Notes under the pieces: model-generated
The model's database searches: none
The model's input: only the letters and a program-made list of their open reading frames with translations
What the model was told of the DNA's origin: nothing
In this document: piece after piece, positions 1 through 8,932 of the stretch
How positions within the stretch are numbered: the stretch's first letter is position 1
Layout of the letters: every line of letters starts with the position of its first letter
Origin: Pseudomonas avellanae BPIC 631
Lineage (GTDB): Bacteria; Pseudomonadota; Gammaproteobacteria; Pseudomonadales; Pseudomonadaceae
Reading direction: 5' to 3'
NCBI RefSeq assembly: GCF_000444135.1
Contig: NZ_ATDK01000046.1
Coordinates: 1 to 64,000, forward strand
Length of the DNA: 64,000 nucleotides
Made by a program: the position numbers and the translations under genes

Positions 1-2
1 TG

Positions 3-50
3 GCCAAACTGGATCGTGATGCGTTCTTCAATGCTGAGTTCATGATATGA
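3..50 (+). CDS. 3' end of an upstream gene, partial
   Basis: The frame starting at base 3 is open from the window edge to a TGA at 48-50 and would encode a 15-residue tail with a plausible composition (KLDRDAFFNAEF). It lies just upstream of the membrane-protein gene on the same strand, so it may be the end of the preceding gene of the same set. Only the tail is visible, so no family can be named. Confidence 0.35.
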   Translation, partial: AKLDRDAFFNAEFMI

Positions 51-78
51 CATAGGTTCACCGTACCGGATTGGTCAG

Positions 79-774
79 GTGTTGCGCTCAGTTTTTGCCG
101 CCGCCATCTCACACATCGCTGTTGTCCACGCTTCCGATGACTCGTGGCAACAGGTCACTGTCGAGCTGCTAATAGGCCTCTATCCATTTTTGCTAGGCAT
201 TCCGTTGCTCTGCTGGCTCATCGGCCATATCGTAATCAATCTCTTTCCCCGCATCTGGTTCCGCCCCCCGAAAGGTCCACTCTGGGAGCTTAACCGCAGA
301 ACCGGCCTGGTCACAATCTTCGGCTACAAACGCCATCGAAAAGAAGGAGTGATCGACGAGTTCGTCGCGCCGTTCTACGAGTTCGATGCTTACATGATCA
401 CCACACATGATCGCCATGGCTGCTATCACGGCTTACTATTACAGCATCGCTACGAGGAGCAGCGCATCAACTTCCACGCGCTGCTCGGCCCCGACGACTT
501 CCAGCAACGCCCCTGCGCACTCTGGGACTTCCTGCAAAACTACATGGACACCAGCGGCCCGATTCCGGACATTCCGTTGTTCGAACCGTATCGGCATTTA
601 GACCCGGTTACCGCCCGCTACGATCAGCAAAATCACCGCAACCCTCGCTACTGGATCGACATGGATGACGCCACGTTCAAGGCCGAGGTTGATGCCATGT
701 GGCAGCGGGTTTATACGATTAACACGTTTAGTCGCCCGAACCTTATGGCGCGGTATGTGGATTACGGATCATGA
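79..774 (+). CDS. uncharacterised membrane protein, 231 aa
   Basis: This is an open frame from a GTG start at 79, with no in-frame ATG upstream after the stop at 43-45. Residues about 25-58 form a long hydrophobic stretch that could be one or two membrane segments. They are followed by a soluble C-terminal part rich in aromatic and charged residues (WELNRRTGLVTIFGYKR, then FYEFDAYMITTHDRHG). I do not recognise an enzyme motif. The protein resembles, from memory, conserved Pseudomonas proteins of unknown function found near type VI secretion or polymorphic toxin loci, but nothing visible here proves that link. Its stop codon overlaps the start of the next small frame (ATGA at 771-774). Confidence 0.7.
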   Translation: MLRSVFAAAISHIAVVHASDDSWQQVTVELLIGLYPFLLGIPLLCWLIGHIVINLFPRIWFRPPKGPLWELNRRTGLVTIFGYKRHRKEGVIDEFVAPFYEFDAYMITTHDRHGCYHGLLLQHRYEEQRINFHALLGPDDFQQRPCALWDFLQNYMDTSGPIPDIPLFEPYRHLDPVTARYDQQNHRNPRYWIDMDDATFKAEVDAMWQRVYTINTFSRPNLMARYVDYGS

Positions 775-944
775 ACTTTAGTGTGCGTTCTGTGGCGGCA
801 GTAATGGACAGACAGGTAACAGCCTCTCGATATTGCCGCTTGACCCACAGCATTTGGCCTCTGATTGCATCTGTTCCCCTGGACTATGTCTCGGTAGCCA
901 GACAGCAATTGCCGCTCAAGTTGACTGGAAATATCCGTGGATAA
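771..944 (+). CDS. small overlapping ORF, 57 aa, possibly a truncated gene
   Basis: An ATG at 771 overlaps the stop of the preceding gene as ATGA, the usual arrangement for translational coupling. The frame runs 57 codons to a TAA at 942-944 (MNFSVRSVAAVMDRQV at the start). The composition looks protein-like rather than random, and the frame ends in a region that holds other gene debris. It may therefore be the 5' remnant of a longer gene. No family recognised. Confidence 0.3.
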   Translation: MNFSVRSVAAVMDRQVTASRYCRLTHSIWPLIASVPLDYVSVARQQLPLKLTGNIRG

Positions 945-1144
945 CCTTCAGGTTCATCTCCATCAAGACGCATCCAGTTTGGGTCTGTTGAGGTCGCTGA
1001 TCCATAAGGCATACAGGCTGCCCGTATGACCAGAGAAAGTGTCAAAACCACCTTTTCATAGAGTCCTCGGGGCCTTGCAGGTAGAGATTTTCAGGGTGGC
1101 AAAGCGTTTCGATCAGCACATCGAGGGACGCTCCTGACTACCGG

Positions 1145-1410
1145 GTTAGTGCGACGACTCTGCTGTCCGAAGTGGCCTTGAAACCCAACGGCATAGATCA
1201 TGTGCACGCAGCCGGAGTACCCGCGTAGCTGCTCACGGCCTGGCAGTTTTTGATTAACCCTGGCCATGATGTTCTAAATCCGTCCCAGACATTTCGACGT
1301 GCCCCCCTCCTTCTGAAGGGCGAAACGGTGTTGATCAATGGCGCTGGAGGTGGCGCTGGGCACTTGGCATTACACATTGCCAAACAGGGTAAGATCGCGC
1401 TTATCGTCTG
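1145..1410 (+). pseudogene. remnant of a zinc-type quinone oxidoreductase/alcohol dehydrogenase
   Basis: One plus-strand frame reads ALKPNGIDHVHAAGVPA, then a TAG stop at 1226-1228, then LLTAWQF, and later LLLKGETVLINGAGGGAG and HLALHIAKQGKIALIV. This is the middle of a medium-chain dehydrogenase/quinone oxidoreductase: the linker before the cofactor domain, then the glycine-rich nucleotide-binding loop (NGAGGGAGHLA). Start, N-terminal domain and C-terminal half are absent, and the frame ends inside the neighbouring LysR gene. It is a decayed fragment with one internal nonsense codon. A LysR gene beside such a dehydrogenase is a common pairing, so the regulator may have lost its target. Confidence 0.7.
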
Positions 1411-2393
1411 AGTGTTCGATCCCCCGACATAACGGCCGATGTCGCGTCGGGGCTGACCAGGCCTCTGGAAAAATTCTCCACGGCGAAGTCGACAAACGCA
1501 CGTACCTTGGGCGCCATTTGCCTACTGCTGGGCCAAACGACATGAAAAGTACTACTGCCCATAAGACAGTTGCTGAGAACCTTTTCCAATCGACCGTCCG
1601 CCACATGCTCTTCAACAGCGAAATCTGGAACACAAGTGATTCCTCTGCCCGCCTGCGCAAGGTAAATCAACGCTTCCACATTGCTACAGACCATCGTCAC
1701 AGGGAGAGAGGTGCCGGGCTGGAGCAACATTGATTTCTTGAAAGGCCACTGATACAGCTTGCCAGAGTTCTGCCACCGGTAATGGAGGCAGGAATGGTTC
1801 AGTAGATCGGCTGGCTTGACGGGTGTACCGCGCTTTTCCAGATAGGCGGGCGAAGCGACCAGGCATGATCGGTAAGGCCCAAGCGGTCGGGACATGAGAC
1901 GTGAGTCCTGGAGGTCACTGCCTCGAATAACCACATCGAACCCTTCGTCTATCACGTCCACCAATCGATCAGTGAAATCGAGGTCCAGTTCAATGTCGGG
2001 GTAACGTTCCATGAAACCCGAAATGACAGGCAGGGGCAGCCCCGCCGCCAACGCCAGCCCCACCTTCAGTCGTCCTCGAGGCGAGGCGGTCATCGCTGAC
2101 AAATCGTCCTGAGCCGCTTGAATCTCGCTCAGAATTCGCCTGCATCTTTCCAGAAATACCTCGCCCTCGGACGTTAGCCTGACCGTGCGCGTACTTCGCT
2201 GGAATAGCCGGACGCCAACCCGCACTTCAAGCCTGGAAATACTCTTGCTGACAGCAGACGCCGATATCCCCATCTTCCGGCCTGTGGCAACGAAACTCTG
2301 GCTTTGCGCCGTTTCGACGAATATTTCCAGACCACTCAACGTCTCCACAACCACTCCCGTATTAATGACCGATCTGTCATTAGTGTTGTGCAC
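1401..2393 (-). CDS. LysR-family transcriptional regulator
   Basis: The 330-residue protein has an N-terminal winged helix-turn-helix (about residues 20-80; FVATGRKMGISASAVSKSIS, then LEVRVGVRLFQRSTRTVRLT). A LysR substrate-binding domain follows (RGRLKVGLALAAGLPLPVI and onward). Length is normal for the CrgA/AaeR-like branch. The first ATG is used, but a start a few codons later (before ETLSGLEIF) is possible. The gene is divergent from the enoyl-CoA hydratase-like gene, with about 100 bp between them, so it could control that gene. Its 3' end overlaps the remnant of a quinone oxidoreductase, suggesting a rearranged neighbourhood. Ligand unknown. Confidence 0.9.
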   Translation of the reverse strand: MHNTNDRSVINTGVVVETLSGLEIFVETAQSQSFVATGRKMGISASAVSKSISRLEVRVGVRLFQRSTRTVRLTSEGEVFLERCRRILSEIQAAQDDLSAMTASPRGRLKVGLALAAGLPLPVISGFMERYPDIELDLDFTDRLVDVIDEGFDVVIRGSDLQDSRLMSRPLGPYRSCLVASPAYLEKRGTPVKPADLLNHSCLHYRWQNSGKLYQWPFKKSMLLQPGTSLPVTMVCSNVEALIYLAQAGRGITCVPDFAVEEHVADGRLEKVLSNCLMGSSTFHVVWPSSRQMAPKVRAFVDFAVENFSRGLVSPDATSAVMSGDRTLRR

Positions 2394-2496
2394 GTTACCT
2401 GGCTTAATTCAGGCAGGTCAACGGATTACCATGATCAGCACAACGACACTTGAAGACCGGCGATCCTGCACAAGGTCGCGAACACCGAGAACTGAG

Positions 2497-3330
2497 ATGA
2501 ACACTTCTAACCGCTTGACCATTGTTGCTCAATCCCAAGCCTACTGGCGCGTCATCATCAACAACCCGCCGCTTAACCTGTTTGACCCAACGATGTTCGC
2601 TGAACTGAACGTTCTCATGGACACCATCGAGAACGATGAGCATCTCAAAGTCATCGTGTTCGAGAGCGGCGATGCGGATTTTTTCATGAATCACCACGAT
2701 GTCGAGAACCGTCTTGACGTTCCTGATCAACCAGGTGCGATGCCCTTCTTTGGTAACTGGCCGACATGGGTCACACGCCTTGCGCAGTCTTCCGTCATCA
2801 GCATTGCAAAGGTCCGTGGCCGAGCGCGCGCGCAAGGCTTTGAGTTTGCCTTGGCGTGCGATATGCGCTTCGCATCCAGAGAGCACGCCAGGTTCGCACT
2901 GATTGAAGTTGGCGGCTCGTCGATCCCTGGCGGCGGCGGTGTCGAATGGCTCTGCGCTCTGGTCGGACGCTCACGGGCATTGGAGATCGTTTGCAGTGCT
3001 GACGATTTCGACGCCGACATTGGCGAGCGATATGGCTTCGTGAACCGCGCGCTTCCAGATGCAGAGCTTGATGCTTTCGTCGATTCGCTGGCACACCGTA
3101 TAGGGCGTTTTGAAAAGCGTGCCTTGAAGACCGGCAAGAAAATGGTAAACGCTCGCGCAGGGCTGCCCACCGAAGCTGACCTGTGGATGTCGAACCACAT
3201 TCTCCAGGGTGTAGACCTATGGCCTGAAGCCCAGAATGCCTTCACAAAAATGCTCGACGCCGGGCTGGGAAAGGTGGGTGAGTTTGAGCTGAATTTTGCT
3301 CAACGGCTTGGCGATTTGCCTGCTGCCTGA
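2497..3330 (+). CDS. enoyl-CoA hydratase/isomerase-family protein
   Basis: From the ATG at 2497 this gives 277 residues with a crotonase fold: IINNPPLNLFDPTMFAEL near the N terminus, then SVISIAKVRGRARAQGFEFA, where family members have the oxyanion-hole segment, and ALACDMRFAS after it. The usual catalytic glutamates of hydratases are not obvious. SSIPGGGGVEWL matches the family's P-x-GG region. The reading frame is open far upstream and overlaps the LysR gene, but 2497 (MNTSNRLTIV) fits the family N terminus; an ATG at 2431 is the alternative. The C-terminal part is longer than in minimal crotonases. Substrate unknown. It is divergent from the LysR gene, its likely regulator. Confidence 0.8.
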   Translation: MNTSNRLTIVAQSQAYWRVIINNPPLNLFDPTMFAELNVLMDTIENDEHLKVIVFESGDADFFMNHHDVENRLDVPDQPGAMPFFGNWPTWVTRLAQSSVISIAKVRGRARAQGFEFALACDMRFASREHARFALIEVGGSSIPGGGGVEWLCALVGRSRALEIVCSADDFDADIGERYGFVNRALPDAELDAFVDSLAHRIGRFEKRALKTGKKMVNARAGLPTEADLWMSNHILQGVDLWPEAQNAFTKMLDAGLGKVGEFELNFAQRLGDLPAA

Positions 3331-3441
3331 TTGCGCGGTTGGCCGCCATCAACGTGCATCACCGGCGTGCACACCGCCATTGCCAGCCCTGCAGCGAATG
3401 GCTAACCTCCCCCTCATCGAAAATCGCAGGACGCGACATGT

Positions 3442-3807
3442 ATGAATATGCCCACATCACCCATCACTGAGCGTTTGAACAACCGCCGATTCACGGTAGC
3501 GGGTAACGCCCACGGGCTATCCGGAGCAGGAACGGTCTTTCACTACGTTGTCGAAGAGGACGCCATTTCGGGTACTTATCAAGGTGGCCGGATTCGCATG
3601 GGTCATCAAATCGGACGTGTGACAGGTCCCGATACCCTTGAGCTTCTTTATCACTGCCTGACTACCGACGGCGAGATTCTCGCCGGGTGGTCTAGGGGCA
3701 CCGTAGGCGTTAATCAGGCAGGACGTACCACCTTGAACTTCGTATGGGGTTGGTTATCGGGTGCGGATGGCGGTGGGGAGTCGAGTTACGTCGAACTCGC
3801 CGGGTAG
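3442..3807 (+). CDS. small conserved protein of unknown function, 121 aa
   Basis: This intact frame starts with ATG at 3442 and is rich in glycine, threonine and beta-type sequence (RFTVAGNAHGLSGAGTVFHY, GTYQGGRIRMGHQIGRV). The alternating pattern suggests a small beta-barrel. From memory, similar proteins carry misleading names such as N-acetylglutamate synthase; I see no acetyltransferase motif and do not assign that. It follows the enoyl-CoA hydratase gene by about 110 bp and converges on the serine hydrolase gene. Confidence 0.65.
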   Translation: MNMPTSPITERLNNRRFTVAGNAHGLSGAGTVFHYVVEEDAISGTYQGGRIRMGHQIGRVTGPDTLELLYHCLTTDGEILAGWSRGTVGVNQAGRTTLNFVWGWLSGADGGGESSYVELAG

Positions 3808-3817
3808 CCCTGCGACC

Positions 3818-4792
3818 TTATCGAGCGTCGCCAATCTGCCGCTGCGCACCGACAGCGATCAAAAGCTGCTCCAGAACCTTCGCCTCGACCTGCCCCTCAT
3901 CACCGTGTTCATCGAACACCGAACAGGTCGCCACGTTGTGGCCACTTGAGCAATGGAACACCGCGATTACGCCACCCGGCCCTGTGCCTGTATGCCCAGT
4001 AAGTGAAAGCCCGCCGTTTGTGCCACCGATCATCAGGCCAAGTCCATAGCCCGGAGTGGCCCACGGCCTTCCCGGTATTGGGCCGCCGAGCACTATTGCA
4101 TCCTGCATTTCTTGCAGCAAAGAGGAAGGGAGAAGCTGGCCGGCCAACAAGCGATCCAGCAACATGCTCGACTCTGAAAGTGGGCCGACCAGCAAGCCAT
4201 GGTAGACCCAGCCAGGGTGGTACGAAGAGAGATTTGCCGGATACACCTCAGCAAGGTCTTCCCGTGTCTTGGCGAATCGGACCTGTGTGACACCGACGGG
4301 CAAAAGTACGCGGCGGGCCACGGCGTCCTCCAGGCTCAAACCGGTAACCCGTTCAATCAGCCTGGCGACCAGCAAGTAGCCCACATTCGAGTATCGCCAG
4401 GCAGTTCCTGGCGCGTAGCGCAATCGCGTGGCGTCAAGACGCTGCATCATTTCGGCTGCTGGCCACGGAATGTGGCCTTCAGCAACGGCCGCGTGATATT
4501 CCGGCAGCTCTGAGTAGTCCGCCAGTCCCGCCTGGTGTTTGAGCAGTTGGCGAAGGGTAAACGGGCCTTCCTTTACAGGGTCGTCCAGCTGTATCAAACC
4601 ATCACGAACAAGGGACAGTGCCGCAGTAGCAAGCACCGATTTGGTAAAACTCCACCAAGGTACAACCACGTCTGACTGTTCTGTCGGCAAATGCTGACCG
4701 TTCAGAATGGTGGAACAAAGCATGTGCGGACATCCTGTAGGGAAAAGAACATTGGCGTGCGTGTGGCCATGTCCTGCGATGCAGGGCATCAC
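3818..4792 (-). CDS. beta-lactamase-fold serine hydrolase
   Basis: The protein has the three class C/penicillin-binding protein motifs: SxxK in WWSFTKSVLA (nucleophile serine, about residue 48), YxN in AWRYSNVGYLL, and HTG in SLTGHTGTGPGG, which replaces the KTG triad as in esterase-type relatives. There is no clear signal peptide, so it is probably cytoplasmic. The family covers esterases, D-aminopeptidases and amide hydrolases, and the substrate cannot be told from sequence. The ATG at 4792 gives 324 aa. A start at 4723 (MLCSTILNG) would give 301 aa and is equally possible. Confidence 0.8.
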   Translation of the reverse strand: MMPCIAGHGHTHANVLFPTGCPHMLCSTILNGQHLPTEQSDVVVPWWSFTKSVLATAALSLVRDGLIQLDDPVKEGPFTLRQLLKHQAGLADYSELPEYHAAVAEGHIPWPAAEMMQRLDATRLRYAPGTAWRYSNVGYLLVARLIERVTGLSLEDAVARRVLLPVGVTQVRFAKTREDLAEVYPANLSSYHPGWVYHGLLVGPLSESSMLLDRLLAGQLLPSSLLQEMQDAIVLGGPIPGRPWATPGYGLGLMIGGTNGGLSLTGHTGTGPGGVIAVFHCSSGHNVATCSVFDEHGDEGQVEAKVLEQLLIAVGAQRQIGDAR

Positions 4793-5098
4793 GCGCCTGC
4801 CGAGTATGCCCTACCGGCCGGCCACAAAAAACGCATGCACTTGCGCCGCCGATTCAAGCCCACCGCGCCCGCCCTCCCCGATCAACAACAATCACCCCTT
4901 GTGATGATGAAGTATTTAGGTAACATCAGGCCTGTACCCTTTGCTGTAATTGAAACTAGTCGCGCTCTAAGAGATCATCTAGATGGCATCTAACGCCACG
5001 TCCGATCTGCGAAAGCCCGCTTGAAAAAGTTCATGTGACTACTCCGCCATTTCGGCGTCCAAACTCTTGTCAGCAGTTCTGAAATCACGGATGCCTTT
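4793..5098. other. intergenic region between serine hydrolase and luxR remnant
   Basis: About 300 bp between divergently oriented genes. It holds the presumed promoters of both. I see no long repeat, RNA gene or convincing coding frame; short frames here look random. Confidence 0.5.
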
Positions 5099-5766
5099 AT
5101 GCCCAATTCACTACTCCCGCAGATTGGCAGGGCCATCGCCAGCATTGGCAGCGGCCATTTTTCCAGCATGTTCCACAAGTTGATCTTGAGTCAGCTTGCC
5201 GTGGATGCCACGCACCTGTCCTCGCTGCCGCAGGCCTGGCAGACCCCGCCCGCCTCGGCGCCGACGGTGTTCAACGAGACGGTGACGTCCGCACGCGGCA
5301 CGTTGCTGCTCAATGATTCAATTCATCTTTACCCTGCGCAGGCTTCTGAAAACTTTAGTTGCAAAATATCGGTCTTCCGGGCGCTTCCTGCCCATGAGTT
5401 TTCTGAAGAAGAGCGCCGCCAGCTGAATGATCTTTCTCCGCTCTGTTCTCGATACTCGAAAAACACGTGAATGCTTTGCAACTTGCGATGCCCGGTACCG
5501 AGTCCGCCAGGACGGAGAGTTTCGAAGAGCGTTTCCATGAGCGTCTGCGTGAGACCGGGCTGACCCTTTCCGAACGCGAGACGCAGGTTTGCCTCGGCCT
5601 GCTCGCAGGCCACACCGCTATCGAACAGGCCGAGCGTCTGGCGCTGAAGGTCAATACCGTCGGCAGTTACCAACGCCGTGCCGCGATCAAACTGGGCATC
5701 AGCGGTCGGCACTCGCTGATGCGCTGGATGTATGCGTCGTCCGAGCGCAATTATTCGCCTTGCTGA
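5099..5766 (+). pseudogene. second LuxR-type regulator of the lipopeptide locus, frameshifted
   Basis: Two adjoining frames belong to one gene. The first (5099-5470) gives an N-terminal ligand-binding-like part (IGRAIASIGSGHFSSMFHKL). The second (readable from about 5431, stop at 5764-5766) gives a complete C-terminal helix-turn-helix (LTLSERETQVCLGLLAG, then VGSYQRRAAIKLGISGRHS). The change from one frame to the other lies near 5441-5447, where one missing base would join LNDLSPL to FSILEKHV. The middle of the N-terminal domain also looks shorter than in the paralogue upstream of syfA. Syringafactin-like clusters usually have one LuxR gene on each side, so this is the downstream member. As written it cannot produce a full-length regulator. 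Confidence 0.75.
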
Positions 5767-5771
5767 CGGCA

Positions 5772-7778
5772 TCAGTCCCGCGCCAGCGCTTCGATAGGGT
5801 CCAGACGGGCGGCATTGCGCGCAGGCACAAAGCCGAACAGCACGCCGATCAGGGTCGAACAGGCGAATGCGGTCACCACCGAGGCCAGTGAAAAGACCAT
5901 CTCCCACTGCTGAACGAACAGGGTAAACAGGTAGCCGATGGCGTAGGACAGGCCGATACCGATCACCCCGCCCATCAGGCAGACTATGACCGCCTCGACC
6001 AGAAACTGCTGGCGAATGTCCGACTGCCGCGCGCCGACGGCCATGCGGATGCCGATTTCGCGAGTGCGCTCGGTCACCGACACCAGCATGATGTTCATCA
6101 CGCCGATCCCGCCCACCACCAGGGAAATCACCGCAATCAGCGACAACAACAGGGTCAGCGAGCGGCTGGTTTTCTGCACGGTCTGCATGACGCTGTCGAG
6201 GTTGTTGGTGAAGAAGTCCTTGGTGCCGTGACGTTGCAGCATCAGTGCCTTGATCTGCTCTTCCACCGCTTTGCTCGGCATGCCGTCCTTGACCCGTACG
6301 CTGATACTGTCCAGATGCCGCTGCCCCAACACCCGCCCCGCCGCCGTTTCATAAGGCATCCACAGGTTGAGCGTGTTGCCCGCGATGAACAGGTTTTTGT
6401 GGTCGCTGGTGACGCCGATCACCGTGCACGGCAGTTTACCGACCAGAATCACTTGCCCCAGCGGGTTGACGCCCGGCCCGAACAGGCGTTGAGCGGTGTT
6501 GTGGTCGAGCACCACCACCTGAGCCTGGCGCCGGGCATCCTGATCACTGAACGTGATGCCGGCTGCCAGCTGGATGTTGCGCACCTGAAAATAGCGACTG
6601 CTGACGCCATTGAGCTGTGCATCCACATCGACGTTGCGATAGCGCACCAGCATGCTGCGACCGACCACGGGCGTGGCGCTGTCGATGTAATACAGCTGAT
6701 TGAGCGCGGCAACGTCTGTGGGGAGTAGCGTTTCGATGGATTTGGCCCGGCTGTCACCAAAGTTGGCACCGGCATAGATGTCGATAGTGTTGCTGCCAAT
6801 CGACTGGATGTCCTTGAGCACGTAGCGCTTGGCGCCTTCGCCGATGGCTGAAATCGAGACCACCGAGGTGATACCGATGATGATGCCGAGCATGGTCAGC
6901 AAGGTGCGCATGCGGTGCGAAATCAGCGCGATCCAGGCCATGTTGAAGGCTTCACGGAACAGCCCCAGGCTGGCTATCAGACGCCGGGGCGCCAAGCCTG
7001 GCTGCTTGGCTGTCTGCGCTTCAGGCACGGGCTGCGTTGCCTGCGTCGTGCGTCGGTCACTGATGATTTCGCCGTCGCTGACTTCGATAATCCGCTCGGC
7101 GTTGGCAGCCACCTTGGGGTCATGCGTCACCAGAATCACGGTGTGGCCTGCGGCATGCAGCTCCAGCAGCGTGCGCATGACTTCCTTGCCGCTGGCGGTG
7201 TCCAGCGCGCCGGTTGGCTCGTCGGCCAGTATCACCTGACCGCCATTCATCAACGCCCTGGCGATACTCACGCGTTGCTGCTGACCGCCGGACATCTGGC
7301 TGGGCCGATGCTGCAAATGTCCGCCCAGCCCCAGGCGCGTGAGCAATGCCTGCGCACGCTCATGGCGTTGGACCTGCGCAGTGCCGGCGTAAATGGCCGG
7401 AATTTCCACATTGCGGACCGCATCCAGGTGCGGCAGCAAATGGTAGCGCTGGAAAATGAAGCCAAAGTGATCGCGGCGCAGCGCTGCCAACGCATCGTCA
7501 TCCAGCTCGCGGGTTTCCTGCCCGTTGACCTGATAGCTGCCGGCACTGGCATGGTCCAGGCAATCGAGAATGTTCATCAGGGTTGATTTGCCCGAGCCGG
7601 AGGCACCGATGATCGCCACCAGTTCGCCGGTGTGAATGGCCAGGTCGATGTCTTTGAGGACCTGAAATTCGCGGTCGCCTGCCATGAAGCTGCGGCTGAC
7701 CTGTTGCAGGTGCAGCAGCGGTTGGTCGCCGTTGATCGACGTTTCGTGGAGCGCTTCGATGTCTACTTTCTGGTTCAT
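5772..7778 (-). CDS. macB: MacB-type ABC exporter of the lipopeptide operon
   Basis: The 668-residue inner-membrane ABC protein has an N-terminal ATPase (Walker A GASGSGKST near residue 55, signature MSGGQQQRVSIARAL, Walker B VILADEPTGALD). A first membrane helix (about 280-305), a large periplasmic core and a FtsX-like block of three C-terminal helices (about 535-655, ending FVPARNAARLDPIEALARD) follow. This is the full MacB arrangement. It lies 2 bp after macA at the end of the syf operon, so its likely job is export of the lipopeptide through MacA and an outer-membrane channel encoded elsewhere. In the syringafactin literature the two transporter genes are called syfC/syfD. The frame is intact. 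Confidence 0.93.
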   Translation of the reverse strand: MNQKVDIEALHETSINGDQPLLHLQQVSRSFMAGDREFQVLKDIDLAIHTGELVAIIGASGSGKSTLMNILDCLDHASAGSYQVNGQETRELDDDALAALRRDHFGFIFQRYHLLPHLDAVRNVEIPAIYAGTAQVQRHERAQALLTRLGLGGHLQHRPSQMSGGQQQRVSIARALMNGGQVILADEPTGALDTASGKEVMRTLLELHAAGHTVILVTHDPKVAANAERIIEVSDGEIISDRRTTQATQPVPEAQTAKQPGLAPRRLIASLGLFREAFNMAWIALISHRMRTLLTMLGIIIGITSVVSISAIGEGAKRYVLKDIQSIGSNTIDIYAGANFGDSRAKSIETLLPTDVAALNQLYYIDSATPVVGRSMLVRYRNVDVDAQLNGVSSRYFQVRNIQLAAGITFSDQDARRQAQVVVLDHNTAQRLFGPGVNPLGQVILVGKLPCTVIGVTSDHKNLFIAGNTLNLWMPYETAAGRVLGQRHLDSISVRVKDGMPSKAVEEQIKALMLQRHGTKDFFTNNLDSVMQTVQKTSRSLTLLLSLIAVISLVVGGIGVMNIMLVSVTERTREIGIRMAVGARQSDIRQQFLVEAVIVCLMGGVIGIGLSYAIGYLFTLFVQQWEMVFSLASVVTAFACSTLIGVLFGFVPARNAARLDPIEALARD

Positions 7779-7780
7779 GC

Positions 7781-8932
7781 TCAGGCCCCCGCCGCAACCG
7801 ACGCCGGATCACCGATCACCACTCTCTCGCCCTCGGCAAGCCCGCCCGTTATTTCGACCTGAACGTTGTTGTTGATGCCGGTCTGCACGTTTCGTTGCTC
7901 GGCGAAACCCTTGTTATCCAGTACCCGTACGGCGTAAGAACCGTCGGTATTACGCGGCCCGAGTGCGGCCACCGGCACACTCAAGGCACCTTTGGCGGTG
8001 CCCAGCACGATGCGCACCTGGGCCGTCATGGCAATGCGCAGGCGATGATCAAGGTTGGGCACTTCAAACAGCGCGTTGTAGAACACCGCCGAGTTCTGCC
8101 GGGAAGAACCCCCGCTGCTCTCGGTTTCCAGATAATCCTGCGGCGCGGGCTCGGTGCCGCGCAGTTTGGCGTAATAGCGCTTTTCTTCGCCGAGAATCGT
8201 GAAATAGACCTCCTGGCCAGCGCCGATGTGAATGACGTCGGCTTCCGATACCTGAGCCTTGATGGTCATGGTGTCCAGATCAGCCAGTTTCAGCAGGATC
8301 GGCGCCAGTTGCTGGGCGATAACGGTCTGGCCTTCCTGAGTCACGACACCGACCACATCGCCGTCGATTGGCGCGATGATTCGCGTGTAGCCCAGGTTGA
8401 CCTTCGCCGTGTCGATCTGCACTTGTGCGCTCTTTATCTGGGCGTCCAGTGCGCGCACGTTGGCCTGCTGCATCTCGTAGTCGGATTCGGCATTTTCAAA
8501 GTCCTGCCGGGATACCGACTGATCGGTCTGTAAATCCTTGTAGCGTTTATAGAGCCGCTCGGCCTGTTTCATCTGAGCTTTTGCCGAATGCCGGTCGGCC
8601 TGCAGCTTTTCCTCGTCCACCTCGGCCTGGCGCAGGGTGTTGCGCAGCACCAGCGGGTCGATCTCGGCCAGCCACTGGCCCTTGGTGACCTTGTCGCCCA
8701 GCTTGACCTTGAGCGACTTCAACTGCCCCGACACCTGAGCGCCGACGTCCACCTGTTTGATGCCCTCCAGCACCCCGGTGGCCAGCACGGCATTTTCGAT
8801 GTCGCTTCGTTCCACCTGAGCGGTGATGTAGACCGGTGCTCTGGCCGGCGCTTCGACGGCGTAAAACACCGCGCAGGCCACCGCCACCAGCGCGCCACCC
8901 CAACCTGCCTTGCGCAATCCGGGCCGTTTCAT
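7781..8932 (-). CDS. macA: MacA-type periplasmic adaptor
   Basis: The 383-residue membrane fusion protein has an N-terminal anchor helix (about residues 8-27), a lipoyl/barrel-sandwich half motif (GVLEGIKQVDVGAQVSGQL), a long alpha-helical hairpin (about 95-165), the second lipoyl half (YTRIIAPIDGDVVGV) and a C-terminal beta-barrel/membrane-proximal domain. The ATG at 8932 is chosen because it overlaps the syfB stop as ATGA (8929-8932), giving translational coupling to the synthetase. Longer starts would run into syfB. It pairs with MacB to form the periplasmic part of the exporter. Intact. Confidence 0.93.
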   Translation of the reverse strand: MKRPGLRKAGWGGALVAVACAVFYAVEAPARAPVYITAQVERSDIENAVLATGVLEGIKQVDVGAQVSGQLKSLKVKLGDKVTKGQWLAEIDPLVLRNTLRQAEVDEEKLQADRHSAKAQMKQAERLYKRYKDLQTDQSVSRQDFENAESDYEMQQANVRALDAQIKSAQVQIDTAKVNLGYTRIIAPIDGDVVGVVTQEGQTVIAQQLAPILLKLADLDTMTIKAQVSEADVIHIGAGQEVYFTILGEEKRYYAKLRGTEPAPQDYLETESSGGSSRQNSAVFYNALFEVPNLDHRLRIAMTAQVRIVLGTAKGALSVPVAALGPRNTDGSYAVRVLDNKGFAEQRNVQTGINNNVQVEITGGLAEGERVVIGDPASVAAGA

